Positions 22,514 through 27,120 of a stretch of DNA of 27,120 nucleotides are shown piece after piece. Every line of letters begins with the position of its first letter. The first letter of the stretch is position 1. Position numbers and translations under genes: made by a program. Under the pieces are notes generated by a model. The model did no database searches and was not told the origin of the DNA. It worked only from the letters and a program-made list of their open reading frames with translations. Source of the stretch: CAZTDD01 sp964612675 (GTDB lineage: Bacteria > Hinthialibacterota > Hinthialibacteria > Hinthialibacterales > JAKPRU01); assembly GCA_964612675.1 (NCBI GenBank), contig CAZTDD010000101.1, forward strand, positions 1 through 27,120, read 5' to 3'.

Positions 22514-24733
22514 TTAATTCCCTACAACAAATTCTTTCCACACAACCGACGTCCGACCTGCAAGATCCGCAGTCGCCGCTCGGAGACGATACTCTCCCGG
22601 TTGTCCGATCGGGAAATTGATTTCTACCGTGATCTCGTTATCTTCCTGGTAAATCGTGGGTTTTCCAATTTCTTGGAGCAAAAAACGATAGTCTTCTTCC
22701 TCCGGTCCAAACAATTCCCAACAGACCATCACATTGTTATAGACGCCCTTCGAGTCCGCTCCCCGTGTATAGTAAACGGGTGCGGAGGTTTCGATCAGAC
22801 GAGCGCAGGTCTCGATACTTGCGGGAAGCGCATCACCGGGTCGAGAAATCTCGACCTCCAGTTTGGGCGGAACGCCTTCAGGCCGAATAGGTGTACGCGG
22901 CCCGCTCCGAAGGACGCGACGTCCTCCGGATTCGATTTCCACTTGCCCGTCTTCTCGCACGCGAACAATTTCGCGGTAGCCGGCGAGCTGCAACTCACTG
23001 AGATCCCACAAGAGATCGAATGAAACGCCGAGCCGAAGACATCGTTCGATCTCCGTGAAAAAGTTGCTCATAACGGTTCGATACGTAATCCCATACTCGT
23101 TTTCTCGTTCTAGATTCAACTCATTGAGTCCCCAGAGATTCCCTCGTCCCATGTGTACATGCCCGAGATTGTATCCGGGGGGAAGCAGGATCGCGACTTC
23201 GGCGGCGTGACGCAGCTTGTCCATGTCGCGGTGCGGGTGGTTCTCAATGTGCCCCTTGAGGTTTCGCGCGAGCGCCAGGCATTCATGAAAGGGTACACAC
23301 GCAAGTTGGTAGCTGTCCCAAAAGAAAAAGCCTCGCGCCCCCAAATCATAGGCGTGTGTCAAAAACCAAAATGCATCCGTACGGTCGACGGCTCCATAGA
23401 TACTGGTTCCCCATCCTTTTCCCGTATAGCGAGCGGCTCCACGCAAGAATCCGTAGATAATGCTGATGAAATTGCTCGGATTGTCGACGGGAATCTGACA
23501 GCCGTATGCCATATTCATTTCAGGCAAAACCCGGCGTGTGCCAAAGCGACCGGGCGGTTCAAAAACGATGTACGCGGGCGGCCCGTTCTTTTCAACACTC
23601 AGCTGATGAGCTGCTGAAGCGACCATTGTCTCCCAGGTGTACATATTCCGCTGCAGGAATTTCATGTCGCCGATATCCACATCGGACCGTGCGACCAAAC
23701 CTTCCAGGAGATTCGCCGGATGTCCCTCATAGAGTTCTTCGTGGAAGTAGTCTTTGAATTCATCAAGGACGACCTGATGGGTTATCCTCTCGCGAAACTC
23801 CTCGTCTTTCGCCAGGCGGGGCCGGATTCGTCCATCTCTCGTTCGTACAGCCGGTTCATCAAGAAAGAGCGACGGCCCTAAATAGTTGCTTCGATAGAGG
23901 CATTCCGGATAGAGAATTTGCTCCCCGCCGACTCCCCAATAAAAAACATTGCGGCGCTGAATCCAGGTTGCCTGTTCCGGATCGACTCGAAGGCAATTCA
24001 TTCCCGCTTCGATCATTTCGTCATAATCGCTCCGCGTAAGACCAATCAGTTCATAGTCGGACTCATCGTACCGTCGCGTTTCGTCTTTTTGTTTTGTATT
24101 GTGCGGTACACCGATCAACACATCGGGCAGAAGGTCAATGACATCGGCATCCCTTGGGGGAATCGCGGGATCGACGTTGTGCTGACTTTCCAACAAATAA
24201 CGGTGCCCCAGGTAGCGGACATTTCTAGGAAATTCATTAGCGCGAGCTGCACGAATAGACGGATATGGAAAAAGATGCGCCCATCCACCGAGACTGGGCA
24301 GAACGGCTTCTCCCGTAAACCGACTACGAAACTCCAAAGGCCTTGCTTCATCTACCTGTACTATGTAGCGAACCGTAGTCTTTTGCGCCTCGTCGAGTGC
24401 GGAGGGAGGATAGCACTCGGAGAGAAGCCAAACACGGAATTCTTGCTCGTTCGCTTTGGTCCCATGTAGAGAGAGCCATTGATACTCTTTTCCATTGCGC
24501 TCTTCTACTTCGCCAAAAATGATTCGGAGATCCCGAACAACCGATTCGGGTATTGTCTCTCTATTCTCGTGACGGTAAGTGGCCGCGAGGCCGGGCGTTC
24601 CAATAGGCGCTCGGCGCTGGGACTCCGACCGGATATTGAGCCGATCTGCATTCTCCGGACGGGATGCTTCACACCGGTCTATTCCAGAAACAAACAGGAG
24701 TCCAACGATCACCGGAAGAATTCTCTGGTTCAT
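22514..24733 (-). CDS. Large secreted protein, TIM-barrel glycosidase-like, family not recognised
   Basis: 739 residues, first gene of the polysaccharide operon. GGAG lies nine bases before ATG 24733; the signal peptide is ~1-24 (ILPVIVGLLFVSGI). Residues ~30-200 look like a beta-rich front domain. From ~225 the text resembles a TIM barrel: DYDEMIEAGMNCLRVDPEQA, LGPSLFLDEPA with acidic residues at a strand end, then GARGFFFWDSYQLACVPF and a helical stretch with HIENHPHRD. A flavodoxin-like part follows (AEVAILLPPGYNLG), reminiscent of GH42-type trimerisation domains, and an Ig-like domain ends the protein (GEYRLRAATADLAGR). I cannot place it in a named family. Its position with GH28, sulfatase and isomerase suggests a carbohydrate-active enzyme, by inference. 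Confidence 0.7.
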   Translation of the reverse strand: MNQRILPVIVGLLFVSGIDRCEASRPENADRLNIRSESQRRAPIGTPGLAATYRHENRETIPESVVRDLRIIFGEVEERNGKEYQWLSLHGTKANEQEFRVWLLSECYPPSALDEAQKTTVRYIVQVDEARPLEFRSRFTGEAVLPSLGGWAHLFPYPSIRAARANEFPRNVRYLGHRYLLESQHNVDPAIPPRDADVIDLLPDVLIGVPHNTKQKDETRRYDESDYELIGLTRSDYDEMIEAGMNCLRVDPEQATWIQRRNVFYWGVGGEQILYPECLYRSNYLGPSLFLDEPAVRTRDGRIRPRLAKDEEFRERITHQVVLDEFKDYFHEELYEGHPANLLEGLVARSDVDIGDMKFLQRNMYTWETMVASAAHQLSVEKNGPPAYIVFEPPGRFGTRRVLPEMNMAYGCQIPVDNPSNFISIIYGFLRGAARYTGKGWGTSIYGAVDRTDAFWFLTHAYDLGARGFFFWDSYQLACVPFHECLALARNLKGHIENHPHRDMDKLRHAAEVAILLPPGYNLGHVHMGRGNLWGLNELNLERENEYGITYRTVMSNFFTEIERCLRLGVSFDLLWDLSELQLAGYREIVRVREDGQVEIESGGRRVLRSGPRTPIRPEGVPPKLEVEISRPGDALPASIETCARLIETSAPVYYTRGADSKGVYNNVMVCWELFGPEEEDYRFLLQEIGKPTIYQEDNEITVEINFPIGQPGEYRLRAATADLAGRTSVVWKEFVVGN

Positions 24734-24949
24734 ATATCACGTCTCCTCGTATAATCCTTCTTGGTCGGCGCTTCCCCGAATTATCACACGCCATCACCGA
24801 TACGGAAGAGGAGGAGTGTAGCCTCACCACTCAAGGGAAGATCCCGGGAATGTGGAGATAGGCAATCCCGTTCACTGTAACACGCGAGCTATGTTATTGT
24901 GGGCTATTCTATTTGGGTTTAGAAGGATTAGGGAAGGTTGTAGAAATCG
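24734..24949. promoter_or_regulatory. Divergent intergenic region with a candidate extended -10 promoter for the polysaccharide operon
   Basis: 216 bases between the minus-strand operon and the plus-strand prepilin gene. On the minus strand TGTGATAAT at 24780-24788 is an extended -10 (TGN plus GATAAT, 5/6) about 47 bases before ATG 24733; no good -35 is seen. Toward the prepilin gene, AGGGAAGG precedes ATG 24950 with rather long spacing (12). I see no convincing copy of the 11-bp array found in the TonB region. Confidence 0.35.
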
Positions 24950-25561
24950 ATGGCGAATCCGTTACGTAGAAATCGACGCCGGCCGGCGTTTACGCTCATC
25001 GAACTACTAATCGTCGTTGCGATCATTGGTATTCTGGCCGCGATCGCAGTGCCCAATTTTCTGAATGCGCAGATGCGCGCCAAAATCGCCCGGGTCGAAG
25101 CGGAATTCCAATCCATCGCAACGGCCTTGGAGAGTTATCATCTCGACAATAATTTCTATCCCGTGTGGGTGTCGTTCGAAGGGAACAGTATCTGGCCGGT
25201 AGGACGTCGCCTCAACCCACTCACGACCCCGGTCGCGTATATGGCTTCCGTTCCCCAAGTCGATCCCTTCGTCAAAGCACCGAGCGGTCTCTTGATTCGA
25301 GAACAAACACACGATGCGTACACAGTGGGTTACAATTACGGAGACGCATGGACCTCCTACAACACGTTGGGTGAGACGGTGTTGAGTAAAGACTGGCGCT
25401 GCAGCGAATGGCGGATCGAAAGCGCCGGACCGGACGGGCTGCAGGAAGCGGCCTTTGTGCCGAGTTATCAGTCCTCGAACGGGCTAACGAGCAGCGGAGA
25501 TATCCAGCGTCTCGGACCTCCGGTCAGCAAACCGTGCGATGAGTCGCTTGTGGGACGCTAG
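24950..25561 (+). CDS. Prepilin-type N-terminal methylation domain protein (type II secretion/type IV pilin-like)
   Basis: 203 residues. The basic leader MANPLRRNRRRPA is followed by FTLIELLIVVAIIGILAAIA, the class III signal processed by prepilin peptidase, with the conserved Glu at +5. The residue before the cleavage site is Ala instead of the usual Gly, a variant I associate with PVC-like bacteria. The helix continues through NAQMRAKIARVEAEFQSIATALESY, then a globular pseudopilin domain with DNNFYP and a C-terminal segment (WRIESAGPDG) typical of general-secretion pseudopilins. It is the only confident plus-strand gene in the window and ends 11 bases from a convergent gene. It stands alone without other pilus genes, so its machine is encoded elsewhere. 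Confidence 0.9.
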   Translation: MANPLRRNRRRPAFTLIELLIVVAIIGILAAIAVPNFLNAQMRAKIARVEAEFQSIATALESYHLDNNFYPVWVSFEGNSIWPVGRRLNPLTTPVAYMASVPQVDPFVKAPSGLLIREQTHDAYTVGYNYGDAWTSYNTLGETVLSKDWRCSEWRIESAGPDGLQEAAFVPSYQSSNGLTSSGDIQRLGPPVSKPCDESLVGR

Positions 25562-25572
25562 CGAAAACGCGG

Positions 25573-26664
25573 CTATTTGTACTCTTGGCCTTTCACAAAC
25601 ATGCCGGAACCTGGTTTCATCCGGTTGACATTACAGCGATCGCAGAGCTTGATCCGGCGGAATTGGCCGCTTTGATGCAGCTCACGGATTTTGGATAGCC
25701 GTTGACCGGTCCAGATCTCCTCGACCGTCATGTCGTTCACATTACCGAGATTGATTTCGCCCTCATAGTCGCCGCAGCAGAGGTGAACCGAACCGTCCCA
25801 CCAAATGAACAAACGCTGCCAGAGCTGAGAGCACGCAAAAAACGTGTCTTCGACCTCGCTCGATGTGCGATCGGTTTTATCGTGCCCCAGCGGGTTTTGA
25901 TAGTCGACCAGCGATACCAGATCTACCTTGTCTTTCCAGAACTCGACGAAATTCTCAACGTCATGCAGATTGTCCTTCATCCGAACCATCGAGACGCGGG
26001 TCACCGGGAAAAGCCGCCCCATCTCGTCACGAATCTGTTGGAATCGCAGGATATTCTCGACGACCTCGTCGTATTTCGCGCCGACGCGCAGCTTCTCATA
26101 CAGGTCTTTGTCGTGGGCGTCGAATGAATAGATGATCTTGTCGAGACCCGCCTCGATCAGCGCGCGGGCGTGTTTCTCGTCGAGAAGGGTCGCATTGGTG
26201 TTCATCATCGTTTCCAGCACGCCTTTGTCTTTGGCATACCGGACCATCTCGGCGTATTTGGGATGAAGCAACGGTTCACCGAGATAGTTGTATTTGACCG
26301 AGCAGAGGCCCTTCTCCGCACCCTCGTCGATGACCTTCTTGAACAAGTCAAAGTCCATGTGGCCCATACGGCCGAGTCTGCCTTCTTCAAGCGCTTGTGT
26401 CCGGAAACAATGCGGACAGCGGAGGTTGCAAACTCGCGTCGTTTCGATATCGAGATGAATCGGGAACCTTTCAACGATGAATTGCTTGGGGTGTTCCGCC
26501 CATTTCCGGCGGTACTCCCAGTAGGCGTCGTCATAGGCCGCCTCCCACGGATACATTCCACCGTCTTGGGGGCGGATTTCGTGATACGACGGATTGATCT
26601 TCACGTCGGGTTGTTTTTGGGCTGGTGGTGTCATGGGTGCCTTTTCCATTGTTGGTTGAGTCAT
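25573..26664 (-). CDS. Radical SAM/SPASM domain protein
   Basis: 363 residues from the ATG at 26664, which has GGAG 11 bases upstream; an in-frame ATG at 26691 has no ribosome-binding site. The radical SAM cluster motif is C79-N-L-R-C83-P-H-C86 after the strand HLDIETTRV. The barrel continues with GEPLLHPKYAEMVRYAK, MNTNATLLDEKHARALIEAG and IIYSFDAHDKDLYEKLR. The C-terminal half has a SPASM/twitch-type Cys set (ACSQLW, DGSVHLCCGDYEG, then KLCDRCNVNR) with LGNVNDMTVEEIW, expected to hold an auxiliary Fe-S cluster. Such proteins modify peptides, sugars or lipids; the substrate cannot be told from sequence. Its neighbours give no hint, as it is convergent to a prepilin gene and flanked by repeats on the other side. 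Confidence 0.88.
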   Translation of the reverse strand: MTQPTMEKAPMTPPAQKQPDVKINPSYHEIRPQDGGMYPWEAAYDDAYWEYRRKWAEHPKQFIVERFPIHLDIETTRVCNLRCPHCFRTQALEEGRLGRMGHMDFDLFKKVIDEGAEKGLCSVKYNYLGEPLLHPKYAEMVRYAKDKGVLETMMNTNATLLDEKHARALIEAGLDKIIYSFDAHDKDLYEKLRVGAKYDEVVENILRFQQIRDEMGRLFPVTRVSMVRMKDNLHDVENFVEFWKDKVDLVSLVDYQNPLGHDKTDRTSSEVEDTFFACSQLWQRLFIWWDGSVHLCCGDYEGEINLGNVNDMTVEEIWTGQRLSKIRELHQSGQFRRIKLCDRCNVNRMKPGSGMFVKGQEYK

Positions 26665-26788
26665 AGCTATTCTATCTCCAATTGGGATCATACGAGAACG
26701 GTCATTATCCGTTTTCGACGGTTCGAATCGTGAACTTAACTGACACTGTCAACTTTGTTGTTCCGGCAAAAAGTGTGGGATATAGATC

Positions 26789-26917
26789 TCAACCCCCTCC
26801 TAACCTCCCCCGATCTTCGGGGGAGGAATAGAAACGAGCATGTCCGCAGCATTGAGCGACCGGGCACATGGGTAACATCTTCTCCCCCAAGCCTGGGGGA
26901 GATACAGAGGGGGTTGA
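26789..26917. repeat. REP/MITE-like nested palindrome
   Basis: Outer arms TCAACCCCCTC (26789-26799) and GAGGGGGTTGA (26907-26917) enclose two tight hairpins: CCTCCCCCGA/TCGGGGGAGG (26804-26813 and 26817-26826) and TCTCCCCCA/TGGGGGAGA (26881-26889 and 26894-26902). The element is 129 bases and non-coding. Its C-run/G-run character resembles dispersed REP-like elements of many environmental genomes. Copy number cannot be judged from one window. Confidence 0.7.
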
Positions 26918-26940
26918 TACGTCACTACTCGCACTTCGTT

Positions 26941-26985
26941 GACTTTTTGCGGCATCTTCAAAGACTGACGGGTTCGCAAAAAGTC
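26941..26985. repeat. Inverted repeat with 11-bp perfect arms
   Basis: GACTTTTTGCG at 26941-26951 and CGCAAAAAGTC at 26975-26985 are exact reverse complements around a 23-base spacer. It lies between the two REP-like palindromes. A partial echo (GGCAAAAAGTG) occurs at ~26765, suggesting a composite repeat block. Confidence 0.6.
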
Positions 26986-27004
26986 CGAAATTGGCGGCGG
27001 AAGT

Positions 27005-27039
27005 CCCCTCTCCCCCCGGGAGAGGGTTAGGGTGAGGGG
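27005..27039. repeat. REP-like hairpin with GC-rich arms
   Basis: CCCTCTCCC (27006-27014) and GGGAGAGGG (27018-27026) pair around a CCC loop, followed by TTAGGGTGAGGGG whose GAGGGG (27034-27039) can pair with the leading CCCCTC. This CCCTCTCCC...GGGAGAGGGTTAGGG layout is a widespread intergenic repeat type. The last ~80 bases of the window after it hold nothing I can identify. Confidence 0.65.
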
Positions 27040-27120
27040 AGATCATTGCATTGGATTCGCGTATGATGATTATCTTGTGTATTCGCCAGAGACAGCAAAT
27101 GAATCAACGGCAAAGGGTGT

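Noticed and set aside
24880..24940. A further 11-bp repeat set before the prepilin gene (ATGTTAT, GGCTATT)
   Set aside because: Only two partial matches in phase and the third copy fails; within chance for an AT-rich stretch.
25573..26664. Radical SAM protein as the anaerobic maturase of the nearby sulfatase
   Set aside because: It has the radical SAM motif and a SPASM-like Cys set, but I do not see the full anSME Cys pattern, and it is in a different transcription unit nearly 8 kb away.
26789..27039. CRISPR array
   Set aside because: The repeats are inverted, differ from each other and are not evenly spaced direct repeats with spacers.

Overview
The window comes from a diderm (Gram-negative-type), polysaccharide-degrading heterotroph. 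The evidence is a TonB-dependent outer-membrane receptor with its inner-membrane energizing machinery, several secreted enzymes, a twin-arginine-type sulfatase and a prepilin-like protein with an Ala before the cleavage site. That mix resembles PVC-like or candidate-phylum bacteria such as Lentisphaerota, Sumerlaeota or Hydrogenedentota. This is an impression from protein style, not a placement. Almost every gene lies on the minus strand, so the reading below runs from high to low coordinates.

Region A (about 16570-24950) is a tightly packed five-gene minus-strand operon that looks like a carbohydrate-use locus: an unrecognised secreted TIM-barrel-like protein, a GH28 polygalacturonase-type hydrolase, an L-fucose/L-arabinose isomerase-family protein, a sodium:solute symporter (frameshifted in a run of nine T) and a Cys-type sulfatase. 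Beyond it lie a plus-strand prepilin-like protein, a convergent radical SAM/SPASM gene and, at the right end, a cluster of REP-like palindromes.

Region B (about 1-16530) appears to be one functional block. It holds a secreted parallel-beta-helix-like protein, a TPR lipoprotein-like gene overlapping a TonB-dependent receptor, and a complete TtpC-type (Vibrio TonB2-like) system in the order DUF3450 - ttpC - exbB - exbD - tonB - TPR. It ends with a secreted protein that fuses an alkaline phosphatase to a purple-acid-phosphatase-like metallophosphoesterase. The TtpC homologue has a C-terminal pair of CBS domains, which I do not know from this family. A decayed PIN toxin gene with a surviving small partner gene sits between exbB and exbD.

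The observation I rate highest is that the promoter regions of the beta-helix gene, the TPR/receptor pair and the DUF3450-ttpC operon each carry four to five copies of a degenerate heptamer (minus-strand sense about CTAACAN) spaced exactly 11 bp apart. The phosphatase gene has a weaker three-copy version. This is the architecture of Pho boxes (7-mer + 4 bp, repeated). With the adjacent double phosphatase, it suggests a PhoB/PhoP-type regulon that couples extracellular phosphoester hydrolysis to TonB-driven import across the outer membrane, possibly gated by nucleotide sensing through the CBS domains.
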